DNA from: Streptomyces triculaminicus
GTDB taxonomy: Bacteria; Actinomycetota; Actinomycetes; Streptomycetales; Streptomycetaceae
Length of the DNA: 64,000 nucleotides
Direction: 5' to 3'
Assembly (NCBI RefSeq): GCF_017349075.1
Contig: NZ_JAFMOF010000001.1
Coordinates: 1,178,001-1,242,000, forward strand
The notes under the pieces were generated by a model. The model was given only the letters and a program-made list of their open reading frames with translations. It ran no database searches and had not been told where the DNA came from. Below are positions 9,013 to 16,840 of this stretch, in pieces. Each line of letters starts with the position of its first letter. Positions within the stretch are counted from its first letter, which is position 1. The position numbers were made by a program, and so were the translations under genes.

Positions 9013-9174
9013 GGAGCCTCATCAGGATGGGAGGAAGAGCTGGCGTCACGGGAAATTCCCCGCTACAGGCCGTGCAGGAAATCGCACGAACGGGTCGAAT
9101 TAAAATATCGAGCACATTCGGCCGTCGCGACCCCCGACGCGCACACGCCGAGGAATTTCTGTACAAACAGCAAA

Positions 9175-9209
9175 CGCCGGGGATCGCACCCAAGATGCGG
9201 GCCCCGGCG
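9175..9209 (-). terminator. Terminator of cold-shock gene
   Basis: 8-bp GC arms (9175-9182 / 9202-9209). On the minus strand the hairpin is followed by TTTGCTGTTT. It lies 18 bp after the csp stop. Confidence 0.8.
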
Positions 9210-9227
9210 CTGCAACACCTGAAGGGA

Positions 9228-9431
9228 TCAGGCGGGGACGATGTTCTCCGCCTGCGGGCCCTTCTGACCCTGCGTGACGTCGAAGCTCACCTTCTGGCCT
9301 TCCTGAAGCTCACGGAAGCCCTGGGTGGCGATGTTCGAGTAGTGGGCGAACACGTCGGCGCCGCCGCCGTCCTGCTCGATGAAGCCGAAGCCCTTTTCCG
9401 CGTTGAACCACTTCACGGTACCGGTGGCCAT
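9228..9431 (-). CDS. Cold-shock protein (CspA family)
   Basis: 67 residues: [34 protein letters not shown]. Both RNA-binding motifs are intact (KGFGFI = RNP1, DVFAHY = RNP2). It acts as a single-strand RNA/DNA chaperone that melts mRNA secondary structure. A strong ribosome site (GAAGGAG) precedes the ATG. A long upstream leader is likely, as for other csp genes. It is transcribed divergently from a MerR-like regulator. Confidence 0.96.
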   Translation of the reverse strand: MATGTVKWFNAEKGFGFIEQDGGGADVFAHYSNIATQGFRELQEGQKVSFDVTQGQKGPQAENIVPA

Positions 9432-9857
9432 GTTTTTCTCCTTCGGGGAAATGCCTTGGACTCACACCTCGTGAGCCTCGCGTCGCCGCGATCGCCCCAT
9501 CCGGAGAACTCCGGGGTACTAGAAGCCGCCACCGACAAAAAGACGGAAGACAGACATCCGAGGCTATGGGAACCACAACTGCAACTGAAATCGACAGTAG
9601 CACGGGCCATCCGCCGCCGTATAGAGATTTCCCGGATCGGCGGGTCCGCGCCGGAAATACCGGCGCCGGCGGACACGTAATTTCTGCCGCCGCCGCAAGA
9701 GATATTCATCGCTAGAAAGTCCTTCGTCCCCGCCCCCGCCCGACGGCACGGCCGCACCGGTCCGGGGACGGGGCCCACGCGGCACAAGGCCCTCACCGGC
9801 CCAAACCTGCAACGGCCGCGATAGACATCGTTCTCCGCCAGCCGATAAGGTCCCCGC
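9432..9857. promoter_or_regulatory. Divergent intergenic region / csp leader (426 bp)
   Basis: No gene is seen. It must hold the promoters of csp (minus) and the MerR-like gene (plus). The csp-proximal part is AT-richer and contains a short hairpin (arms 9501-9506 and 9509-9514), consistent with a structured 5' leader. No specific riboswitch class recognised. Confidence 0.4.
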
Positions 9858-10214
9858 ATGGCTCCAGAGGCCCGACAGAACGCCGCGGGCAATCTCGACG
9901 ACGACGATTACCCCGCCTACACCATGGGCCGCGCCGCCGAGATGATCGGTACCACGCCCGCCTTCCTGCGGGCCCTGGGCGAGGCACGGCTCATCACCCC
10001 GCTGAGATCCGGCGGTGGCCACCGCCGCTACTCCCGCTACCAGCTGCGCATCGCCGCACGCGCGCGCGAGCTCGTCGACCAGGGCACCCCGGTCGAGGCC
10101 GCCTGCCGCATCATCATCCTCGAGGACCAGCTCGAGGAGGCCCTGCGGCTGAACGAGGAACTGCGCCGCCGCGAGGACCGCCCGGATCGCCCGGACCGGC
10201 CCGCCGGCCCCTGA
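9858..10214 (+). CDS. MerR-like helix-turn-helix regulator
   Basis: 118 residues. The N-terminal winged helix-turn-helix of MerR type is clear: YTMGRAAEMIGTTPAFLRALGEARLITPLRSGGGHRRYSRYQLRIAARARELVDQG. A short coiled coil (LEDQLEEALRLNEELRRRED) follows, with no effector domain and no metal-binding Cys. Proteins of this type are common next to cold-shock genes in Streptomyces. The divergent arrangement suggests it controls the shared region. Confidence 0.88.
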   Translation: MAPEARQNAAGNLDDDDYPAYTMGRAAEMIGTTPAFLRALGEARLITPLRSGGGHRRYSRYQLRIAARARELVDQGTPVEAACRIIILEDQLEEALRLNEELRRREDRPDRPDRPAGP

Positions 10215-10238
10215 CCGGGCGCCCGCACGGGCCGCCGG

Positions 10239-10976
10239 TCAGCCGTTCCCGCCGTCGTCCCCGCTGACGTCCCCGCCGTCGTCCCCGTCTCCGCCGCCGA
10301 CGCCGTCCTCGTCCTCGTACGGCGTCTCCTCGGCGATCCGCTCCGCGATCTCGGTGGCCCAGCCGTGGGCCCAGCGGCGCAGTTCCTCGGTGGCGGCGGC
10401 GTCCAGACCGTAGGCGGCGAACTCTCCGTCGTCGATCCAGTCGGCCGCCTCCAGGCGGGCCTGGAGATCGGCCGGATCGAACGTGTCGGAGGCGTGCCGG
10501 CGGCCGAACTCCTCCAGCTCGAGGAGGGGCCAGCGGGCCGAGGCGGCCTGGACGTCGACGAGGTCCGGGGCCAGGCCCCGGTCGGCCAGGGCGCGCACGC
10601 GGGTGCCGACGACGTCCTCGGCGGCGAGGACGAGGCCGTACTCCGTACGGACGGGCGGCCGCCACACCGTCTCCTTGAGGAGGACCACCGTGTGCTCCTC
10701 CTCGGTCGTGGCGTCGGTCAGCAGGAGCCGGGCCCCGAGCGGGACGGTGTCGGCCCCGCTCACCCGCCAGCCGCGCTCGGTCAGCCCGGAGCGGACGACC
10801 GCCGCGATGTCCTCCATCGGCACCGGGCTGTCGGTGGCCAGCTCCACCTCCCGGCACGGGCGGTCCACCAGGTCGTGCGCCCCCATGGCGTGGCCGCCGG
10901 ACAGGGCGAGCGGGTACGACGCCCCGACGGCGGCCAGATCGGCGAGCAGCCGCTGGTGCGACCCGGTGAGCCTCAT
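10239..10976 (-). CDS. AbiEii/AbiGii-like nucleotidyltransferase family protein
   Basis: 245 residues. The start YPLALSGGHAMGAHDLVDRPCREVELATD follows the nucleotidyltransferase pattern (hG-G ... h[DE]h), and EEEHTVVLLKETVW gives the next acidic position. VVGTRVRALADRGLAPDLVDV is the typical helical part. The C-terminus is an unusual Asp/Gly-only tail (GGGDGDDGGDVSGDDGGNG). AbiEii is the toxin of the AbiE phage-defence system, but no AbiEi antitoxin is adjacent, and such solitary copies are common in Streptomyces. The usual first Asp pair reads E-x-E here, so activity is uncertain. Confidence 0.65.
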   Translation of the reverse strand: MRLTGSHQRLLADLAAVGASYPLALSGGHAMGAHDLVDRPCREVELATDSPVPMEDIAAVVRSGLTERGWRVSGADTVPLGARLLLTDATTEEEHTVVLLKETVWRPPVRTEYGLVLAAEDVVGTRVRALADRGLAPDLVDVQAASARWPLLELEEFGRRHASDTFDPADLQARLEAADWIDDGEFAAYGLDAAATEELRRWAHGWATEIAERIAEETPYEDEDGVGGGDGDDGGDVSGDDGGNG

Positions 10977-11012
10977 GATCGGGATTATCGCGCAGGCGGG
11001 GCCCGCGTGCCG

Positions 11013-11660
11013 TCAGCGGCCGGGCCAGCCGTCCAGCTGGCGGTGGACCTTGACGGTGGGCCGGGCCGAGTGGTCGGCGGTCGTCGAGGACGGGGCGGCG
11101 AGGACGGAGGTGACCTCGGCGGCCAGGGCGTCGGCCTTCTTCCTGAGGTCGGCCGCCGGGAGGCGGGAGGCCCCCAGGGCGTCCAGGCGGCGGTGGATGT
11201 CGGCGAGGCGGCGCTGGGCGGCCGGGGTGAGGCGGGTGGCCTTCGGGGTGGAGAGGACGAACTGGTAGGCGCCCGCGAGGGTCTGGCAGCCGGTGCAGTG
11301 GTCGTTGATGGCGCGGCCGTTGTTCACGGCGGCGAGCCGGACGTGCTCGCCCGAGAGCGTGATGATCTGGAAGGACAGGGCCACCGACCGGCAGGCGTCG
11401 TCGGCGGTGCAGCCCGCCGAGCGGGCGACGGCCCGGTTGTCCACGCGGGCGGCGGCCACCGTGCCGAGCTGGCGGACGGAGAAGCTGTCGCGGAACTGCG
11501 TGTGGTGGCGGTGGTCGGCGGTGGTGCGGACGCCGTCGTGCGCGATGGCGACCGCCTCGGCGGCCTGGGCCGGGCCCGCGGTGGCGACCGCGGCGAGGCC
11601 GGCGGCCAGCAGGCCGAGGCGCAGGAAGTGACGGGAGGTACGGGACTTCGCAGGCTTCAC
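11013..11660 (-). CDS. Secreted protein of the peptide/M50 locus
   Basis: 215 residues. The GTG at 11660 has a GGAG ribosome site and gives a classical signal peptide (KPAKSRTSRHFLRLGLLAAGLAAVATAGPAQA-AE). The mature part contains two Cys pairs (AGCTADDAC and DHCTGC), probably disulfides, and a helical, Arg/Ala-rich C-terminal half. I do not recognise a named domain. It lies 20-40 bp downstream of the M50 protease gene in the same direction and is most likely the last gene of that operon. An extracellular role (partner or target of the peptides) is inference. Confidence 0.65.
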   Translation of the reverse strand: MKPAKSRTSRHFLRLGLLAAGLAAVATAGPAQAAEAVAIAHDGVRTTADHRHHTQFRDSFSVRQLGTVAAARVDNRAVARSAGCTADDACRSVALSFQIITLSGEHVRLAAVNNGRAINDHCTGCQTLAGAYQFVLSTPKATRLTPAAQRRLADIHRRLDALGASRLPAADLRKKADALAAEVTSVLAAPSSTTADHSARPTVKVHRQLDGWPGR

Positions 11661-11679
11661 GGTCTTCTCCTGGAACGGT

Positions 11680-13791
11680 TCACGGTGATTCACCGCGGTT
11701 CACGGTGACGATGGCGGCGACGTGGCCGGCGCGGGTGGCGCCGGGGCGGTGGCCGCCGCGGACGGGCTCGCCGACGGCTCCGGGGCCGGGGCGGGCGTCG
11801 GGGACGCGGCCGGGGAGGGCGCGGCCGTGGCGCTGGGCGCCGGCGCGGGCTTGGGCGGGGCGCTCGGCGGCAGGGCGGGCGGGAGCGCGGGGGCATCGTG
11901 GGCGGGAGGACGACGGGCACGGGGGCCTTCGTGGGCTGTGCGGCCGGGGCGGGTGCGGCGGCCGGGGCGCCCGGCGGGGCGGGGACCACGGCGGGCACCG
12001 GCGTCGGCAGCCCGGGGCGGCCGGCGGAGTGCGCCAGGGCAGCGGCGTCACGACCGGGGCCGCGCCGTCCGGTGCCCAGACGCCCGGCCCGTTCTCCTTG
12101 GACGGGTCGTGACCCGGCAGGGTGGGGCTCGGGGACGCCGGGGCGGTGGGCACGTGGGGCTGCAGGATCGGGGCGATCGGCGGCGCGGGCGGCAGCGGCT
12201 TGGGCGTGACGCCGCTGGTCCAGGCGTAGGCGAGGGTCGTGGCGACGGCCCCCACGCCCAGGACGAGCCCGATCCTCAGGCGGGGGCGGTCGGCCGTGTA
12301 GCGCAGGGCGTTGCGGCCCAGCCGTCCCGAGAGGCGGATGGACAGGTACGTCATGCCGGCCAGCGGAACGATCAGCATGAGGCTGCCGAGCACGCCGGCC
12401 AGCCCGGCCGGCAGCTCGCCGGCGGCGAACGCCTCGTAGGTGCCGGTGAGTTGCTGGGTGAGCGAGCGGATGCCGGTGGCGACCAGGCGGGGCAGGTTCC
12501 ACAGGGCGTAGCAGAGCTCGCCGAGCAGGAAGGGCACCATGGTGAGCACCCAGGTGGTGACGATGACGCGCGTCTTGCGCTTGAGGTCGGCGACGGCGGG
12601 ATCGGGCTTGCGGCCCGGGATCATGCTGAGCAGGATCGGCTTGATCTTGCCGTAGAGGTCCGGGACGCCGGCGAGGTCGCCGAGGATGAAGTAGCCGTCG
12701 AGCCGTACGGCCGGCATCAGTTGTTCGAGCACCTCGAAGTGCCCGAGGTAGACGGCGCAGAGCAGGAACGGCTGGCCGGTGACGAAGTACGCCCCGGTCA
12801 GCAGCAGCATGAAGACGACGTTGAAGTACACGCCGCCGAGGTCGGTGCGGATCCGCCCGGCGCGCCCGATCCGGTAGACGTCGGTGACGTCGGTGTACAT
12901 GGACGGCCAGATCAGGAAGATGCCGCAGCCGATGCAGCCGGGATGCGCGCCGTCGTATCTGCACGCCGAGGCGTGCCCGAATTCATGGAAGACGAGCGAG
13001 GCGACGGTGAGCACGAAGACCACGAGCAGCAGCAACGGCTGGTCGAGGACGCTGAGTACGGGTTCCATCGCGCCGTGGAAGCCGAAGAGCCACACGTCCA
13101 TGGCGACGGCCAGGGACAGCACGGTCGCGACGACGGGCGGGCGGTGCAGCCAGGCGAGCGAGCGGGCGATGACGGCGACCCGCTTCTCGTTGAAGACGAC
13201 CCGGTGGCCCTTGAGGCTCAGCAGCAGGTCCGAGCGGGGGCCGTGGACCTCGTCGCTCTCCTGGCCCTGCGGCACGGTGATGCCGAGCGGCTCGAGCTTC
13301 TTCTCCACCAGGTAGGCGATGTTCTCGCCGCTGACCTCGCGTCCGTATCCGGCGCTGACCTCGGCCGCGACCGCCCGCATGTCGCGCACGCCGTCGATGG
13401 CCGACGCGACCAGGTGCAGCAGCCTGGAGAGCTGTACGACCTGGCCGTCGCCGCGCCGGGCGATGTATTTGGGTTCGTTGAAGCCCGAGCCCTGGTATTC
13501 GCCGTGCAGCCGCAGTCCGGCGCCGAGCCGCGGGACGACGGCTTCGGCCTCGGACCGCGGCTCGGGCTCCGGCGGCCGCGCGAGCGGCGGCCGGCGGGTG
13601 ACGTCCTCGGGCTCCCCGGTCCCGTACGCCTCCGGGGCGGCGGTGTACGGAAAGCCGCCGGGCCCCGGCACCGGGGCTCCGGCGTCCCCTGTCCGGACGC
13701 CGGACGTCCCGGTGTCGATCTGGAGCGTCGCGGTCTCGCCGATGGCGTGATGGCGACTGCGGCCGGCCTCGTGGTCTCCGACCACCGTCAT
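11680..13791 (-). CDS. Peptide zinc metalloprotease (M50, site-2-type) with PqqD/RRE-like N-terminal domain
   Basis: 703 residues as it reads. After about 100 disordered residues comes a PqqD-like segment (residues about 110-175: GQVVQLSRLLHLVASAIDGV ... IAYLVEKKLEPLGI), like the leader-binding RRE of RiPP enzymes. The membrane M50 part follows, with HEFGH at 269-273 and the second metal motif RLDGYFILGDL, plus about eight transmembrane segments. Such proteins are named putative peptide zinc metalloproteases (YydH-like). The Pro/Ala tail changes reading frame near 12011-12017 and 11889-11893. With two single-base corrections it would end at 11700 as ...PAPATSPPSSP. Ribosome site GGAGG before ATG 13791. 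Two small peptide genes lie directly upstream. Confidence 0.85.
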   Translation of the reverse strand: MTVVGDHEAGRSRHHAIGETATLQIDTGTSGVRTGDAGAPVPGPGGFPYTAAPEAYGTGEPEDVTRRPPLARPPEPEPRSEAEAVVPRLGAGLRLHGEYQGSGFNEPKYIARRGDGQVVQLSRLLHLVASAIDGVRDMRAVAAEVSAGYGREVSGENIAYLVEKKLEPLGITVPQGQESDEVHGPRSDLLLSLKGHRVVFNEKRVAVIARSLAWLHRPPVVATVLSLAVAMDVWLFGFHGAMEPVLSVLDQPLLLLVVFVLTVASLVFHEFGHASACRYDGAHPGCIGCGIFLIWPSMYTDVTDVYRIGRAGRIRTDLGGVYFNVVFMLLLTGAYFVTGQPFLLCAVYLGHFEVLEQLMPAVRLDGYFILGDLAGVPDLYGKIKPILLSMIPGRKPDPAVADLKRKTRVIVTTWVLTMVPFLLGELCYALWNLPRLVATGIRSLTQQLTGTYEAFAAGELPAGLAGVLGSLMLIVPLAGMTYLSIRLSGRLGRNALRYTADRPRLRIGLVLGVGAVATTLAYAWTSGVTPKPLPPAPPIAPILQPHVPTAPASPSPTLPGHDPSKENGPGVWAPDGAAPVVTPLPWRTPPAAPGCRRRCPPWSPPRRAPRPPHPPRPHSPRRPPCPSSSRPRCPRAPARPAAERPAQARAGAQRHGRALPGRVPDARPGPGAVGEPVRGGHRPGATRAGHVAAIVTVNRGESP

Positions 13792-13888
13792 CCACGTCCT
13801 CCCCCTCGGCGAAACCGCTGTTGTTCCCCCCCCCTGTCGACGGACCGCGCCTTCCCCTGGACGCGGCCCGCCGAGTGCGTGGGCCGGG

Positions 13889-14107
13889 CTACTGCTTGAT
13901 CGAGATGGCCTGGCTCGCCTCGGACTGCGCGACGGCCCAGGGCGAGCTGTCGTTCACGGCCAGGGACTCGTTGTGCGCGTGGACGGTGGCCACGTGCTTG
14001 GTGACGTTCGTGGTGCGGGTGAAGCTGAACTTCAGCTTGCCCAGGGCCTCACGGCCCGGCAGCAGCTCGGCGGACTCGGCTTCGAGCTCGATCGGGTTCA
14101 TGCTCAT
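13889..14107 (-). CDS. Small precursor-like peptide A of the M50 locus
   Basis: 72 residues. Residues 7-40 are identical to peptide B over 34 positions (ELEAESAELLPGREALGKLK and on to NVTKHVA); the tail differs (TVHAHNESLAVNDSSPWAVA then QSEASQAISIKQ). No signal peptide, no Cys. A constant first half with a variable Ser/Asn/Ala/His tail is the usual look of ribosomal peptide precursors. Ribosome site GAGAGG 7 nt before the ATG at 14107; a second ATG at 14101 is possible. It lies 97 bp upstream of the RRE-M50 protease gene. Function is inference; no known RiPP class recognised. Confidence 0.75.
   Translation of the reverse strand: MSMNPIELEAESAELLPGREALGKLKFSFTRTTNVTKHVATVHAHNESLAVNDSSPWAVAQSEASQAISIKQ
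13992..14089. repeat. 98-bp direct repeat, copy 1 (peptide A leader)
   Basis: Matches 14352-14449 with two mismatches and no gap, exactly 360 bp apart. It encodes the shared half of peptides A and B, showing a recent gene duplication or conversion limited to the leader-coding part. Confidence 0.9.
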
Positions 14108-14248
14108 GGCTGTGCCTCTCTGTTCCAACGACGTGTGCAACGACGTGCCGTGCGACCGATGCGGCCCGCGGACACCTCTGATGACGTTCTGTTGCACGCC
14201 TGTCGCCTACGACGGCGTGCGGCCGCGGTGTACTACCGCCGCGGGGTG

Positions 14249-14464
14249 CTACTGCTGGATGGCGATCGACTGACCGGCCGCGGACTGGGCCACGGCGTCC
14301 GGCGAGCAGACGTTGAGCGCCGTCGAGGAGTTGTGCGCCGTGACGTCGGCGACGTGCTTGGTGACGTTCGTGGTGCGGGTGAAGCTGAACTTCAGCTTGC
14401 CCAGGGCCTCACGGCCCGGCAGCAGCTCAGCGGACTCGGCCTCGAGCTCATGCGCGTCGAGCAT
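14249..14464 (-). CDS. Small precursor-like peptide B of the M50 locus
   Basis: 71 residues, paralogue of peptide A: identical middle (ELEAESAELLPGREALGKLK through NVTKHVA), then a divergent tail DVTAHNSSTALNVCSPDAVA followed by QSAAGQSIAIQQ, with one Cys. Both tails share the framework AHN-S--L-V-SP-AVAQS. Ribosome site GGAGG 11-12 nt before ATG 14464. It is the first gene of the putative minus-strand operon and is divergent from an XRE-type regulator. Confidence 0.75.
   Translation of the reverse strand: MLDAHELEAESAELLPGREALGKLKFSFTRTTNVTKHVADVTAHNSSTALNVCSPDAVAQSAAGQSIAIQQ
14352..14449. repeat. 98-bp direct repeat, copy 2 (peptide B leader)
   Basis: Partner of 13992-14089; two differences in 98 bases. 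Confidence 0.9.
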
Positions 14465-14693
14465 GGTCGTCCCCCTCCGGGATGGTGTGTCACGTACTGC
14501 GCTCTCGGGCACGGGCAGGACCCCCCGGCCTCGCGTCCGATGCGGTCGGACGGCTTGTCCAACGAGATTGGACACTAGCGGCGGGCGTCCGCCCCGCGCA
14601 AGCGGTTCGTCTGGACGCCGCCCGTAGAATCGGTTCCACCCGAGGGACGGGCCAGCCGAGAGCCGAACCGCCGAGAGCAGGAAGCGACCGTCA

Positions 14694-15089
14694 GTGGCCA
14701 ACGCACTGCAGCAGTTGATGAGACAGCGCCTGGACCGGCAGGGGTGGTCCTACGGAGAGGTCGCCCGCAGGGGCGGCATCCCCCGCTCGACCGTGCACCA
14801 TCTGGCCACCGCCGAACGCCTGGTGCGCATGCCGCAGCCCGCCACGCTCGAGGGGCTGTCGCGGGGGCTCGACCTGCCCCTGGACACCGTGCGCCGGGCC
14901 GCCGCCGAGGCCTGCGGCATCCACCTCTACCCCGCGAGCCAGGACGCCCCGCAGTCCCCGCCGGACCCCGAGGTCGACCTGCTGATCGCGAGCGTCCAGC
15001 GGCTGTCCTCCGACGACCGCCGGCATGTGGCCGCGCTGGTCGAGTCGTTGCTCGAACGCGCGCCCAAGGAGTCACCCTCACAGGACTGA
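14694..15089 (+). CDS. XRE-like helix-turn-helix regulator
   Basis: 131 residues, GTG start. HTH of the Cro/C1 type at about 18-70: WSYGEVARRGGIPRSTVHHLATAERLVRMPQPATLEGLSRGLDLPLDTVRRAAAEA. The C-terminal third (LIASVQRLSSDDRRHVAALVESLLER) is a helical tail often seen after such domains in Streptomyces. It is divergent from the peptide/M50 operon with 229 bp between them and is the natural candidate for its regulator. Confidence 0.8.
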   Translation: MANALQQLMRQRLDRQGWSYGEVARRGGIPRSTVHHLATAERLVRMPQPATLEGLSRGLDLPLDTVRRAAAEACGIHLYPASQDAPQSPPDPEVDLLIASVQRLSSDDRRHVAALVESLLERAPKESPSQD

Positions 15090-15241
15090 ACCGGCCGTTT
15101 CCCCGGCATCCCGGCGTCCCGGACGCCGCCCTCAACTGCCCCGGTTCCCGGGATGGTTGAATCCAGCGAATATTCCCGTCCGGCCGAGGATCATGCCCGC
15201 TCCCGGCTATCGTCTCGACCTGCCGAGGCCAGGGGGAATGC

Positions 15242-15508
15242 GTGCTCGTTGTCAGTGGTGGCTCGACGTCCAATGCCGTCGTCCGGGGACGCACCGGGGA
15301 ATCCGTCGTCCTGCTCTCCGGCGACCTGCCCGAAGTGCTCACCGACCGGAGCGTCGACGAACTCCTCGACCTGGCGGCCGCCGTGCTGACCGACGAGGAG
15401 ATGGGCATGTTCCGCACGTGCCTGGGAGCGCTGCGCCGCGGCGAACGGCTGGGCCGGCGACGGGTGGACGTGGGCGGCGCCGTGCTCACCGTCTACTACG
15501 AGGGCTGA
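15242..15508 (+). CDS. Hypothetical small protein
   Basis: 88 residues, GTG start preceded by AGGGGGA. Short beta/alpha protein: LVVSGGSTSNAVVRGRTGESVVLLSGDLPEVLTDRSVDELLDLAAAVLTDEEM. No signal peptide or metal motif; no domain recognised. A hairpin follows 55 bp after the stop. Confidence 0.5.
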   Translation: MLVVSGGSTSNAVVRGRTGESVVLLSGDLPEVLTDRSVDELLDLAAAVLTDEEMGMFRTCLGALRRGERLGRRRVDVGGAVLTVYYEG

Positions 15509-15562
15509 CCGCGCCGCCTCCGTCCGCGCCGGGCGGGCGCGCCGGCCGGTGCCGGTGACGCG

Positions 15563-15599
15563 GAGAGCCGCCCCCTGGGATCGCCGGGGGGCGGCTCTC
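15563..15599. terminator. Bidirectional terminator before rodlin 1
   Basis: 13-bp GC-rich arms (15563-15575 / 15587-15599) between the convergent small gene and the first rodlin gene. Confidence 0.85.
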
Positions 15600-15619
15600 G
15601 TGTGCGGGGCGCGCCCCGG

Positions 15620-16069
15620 TCAGTGGCGGCGGTGCTTGCCGTGCCCGCCGAGCCGGCCGAACAGCCCGCCCGCGTTGCCGGAACCGTTGCCGGAGAGGAT
15701 CGCGACGTCGTCCAGGATGTGCGACAGCGGGTCGTCGCCGTCGTTGATCACGGAGTTCTCGGTGCACTGCTGCTGCTGCTGCGAGGACAGGATCGGAATG
15801 TCCTGGAGGCTGATGGGCACCGCTCCGAGGAGTCCCTGGATACCCAGCTTGCCGATGGCGATGCAGGGCTTGTTGAACGAGCCGTTGATCAGGCCCATCT
15901 GAGGGCTCATATAGCCGCCGGTCCAGGTGTTTCCGTACATCTGGGTGGCCCCGTTGGCGTTGTAGAGGTCCTTGGAGTCACCGCCTCCGCCGACGGCCAT
16001 GGCCGGGGCGGCGGTCCCGCCGACGGCGGAGACGGCGAGCGCGGCCGCGGCCATTACCTTTTTGATCAC
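15620..16069 (-). CDS. Rodlin-family surface protein (copy 1)
   Basis: 149 residues. GTG 16069 with AAGGAA ribosome site gives a signal peptide (IKKVMAAAALAVSAVGGTAAPAMA). The mature part has the rodlin pattern: NANGATQMYGN ... MSPQMGLINGSFNKPC ... VPISLQDIPILSSQQQQQC ... DPLSHILDDVAILSGNGSGNAG, with two conserved Cys. Rodlins assemble with chaplins into the rodlet layer on aerial hyphae and spores. A basic tail (GGHGKHRRH) is an unusual extension. Tandem with copy 2, 209 bp apart; the coelicolor pair rdlA/rdlB is divergent. Confidence 0.85.
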   Translation of the reverse strand: MIKKVMAAAALAVSAVGGTAAPAMAVGGGGDSKDLYNANGATQMYGNTWTGGYMSPQMGLINGSFNKPCIAIGKLGIQGLLGAVPISLQDIPILSSQQQQQCTENSVINDGDDPLSHILDDVAILSGNGSGNAGGLFGRLGGHGKHRRH

Positions 16070-16278
16070 AGTTGTTCCTTCGCTCCGAGCCGACCGGGCC
16101 GACGAATGACAGAGAACACCATGTCTAACCCGGAGCGGTCCGCAAAGGTTATCGGGCTTCATTCATTCGGCCCATGGGAAGACCCGGCCCGATTCTTTTT
16201 TCCACACCATAGGGAAACCCCCCGCAGCGGGTCCCGCACACCCGCCGCAGGGGTAATTCCCAGTGGTCCGGACTCCGG

Positions 16279-16704
16279 TCAGTGACCGTGACCGTACTCG
16301 CCGAAGAGCGGGCCGGCGTTCCCCGAGCCGTTGCCCGACAGGATCGGGATCTCGTCCAGGATGTGCGACAGCGGGTCGTCGCCGTCGTTGATCGTGGAGT
16401 TGTCGGTGCACTGCTGCTGCTGCTGGGACGTCAGGATCGGGATGTCCTGGAGGTTGATGGGCACCGCCCCGACCAGACCCTGCGCGTTGATCTTCCCGAT
16501 GCCCAGGCACGGCTTGTTCAGCGTGCCCTGGATCAGGCTCATCTGGGGGCTTTCCTTGCCGCCGGTGTGCGTGTTGCCGTAGCCGGTCTTCGCACCGTTG
16601 GCGTTGAAGACATCCTGGTCGTTGCCGATGGCCATCGCGGGGGAAGCGATGACGCCGACCGCGGAAGCCGACAGGGCGGTCGTCGCGAGTACCTTCTTGA
16701 GCAC
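16279..16704 (-). CDS. Rodlin-family surface protein (copy 2)
   Basis: 141 residues. GTG 16704 with AAAGG site and signal peptide LKKVLATTALSASAVGVIASPAMA. Mature part NANGAKTGYGN ... SPQMSLIQGTLNKPCLGIGK ... VPINLQDIPILTSQQQQQC ... DPLSHILDEIPILSGNGSGNAG, closer than copy 1 to classical RdlA (SLIEGTLNKPC-like). Ends in His/Gly (EYGHGH). No chaplin gene is visible nearby, so its partners are elsewhere. Confidence 0.87.
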   Translation of the reverse strand: MLKKVLATTALSASAVGVIASPAMAIGNDQDVFNANGAKTGYGNTHTGGKESPQMSLIQGTLNKPCLGIGKINAQGLVGAVPINLQDIPILTSQQQQQCTDNSTINDGDDPLSHILDEIPILSGNGSGNAGPLFGEYGHGH

Positions 16705-16840
16705 GTCAATTGCCTTTCGATCGAGTAGCGCCCCCACTGAGAAAGCGTTCTGAATAACTCCGGCCCATTCGGGAAGTTCCGGGCATTACTCGGGCTTTCA
16801 CTCATTCGAGCCAGTGGGTGCCGCTACCGCGAAATCGGAA

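Noticed and set aside
10239..10976. AbiE phage-defence system
   Set aside because: Only an AbiEii-like gene; no AbiEi antitoxin, and the first catalytic Asp positions look replaced by Glu.
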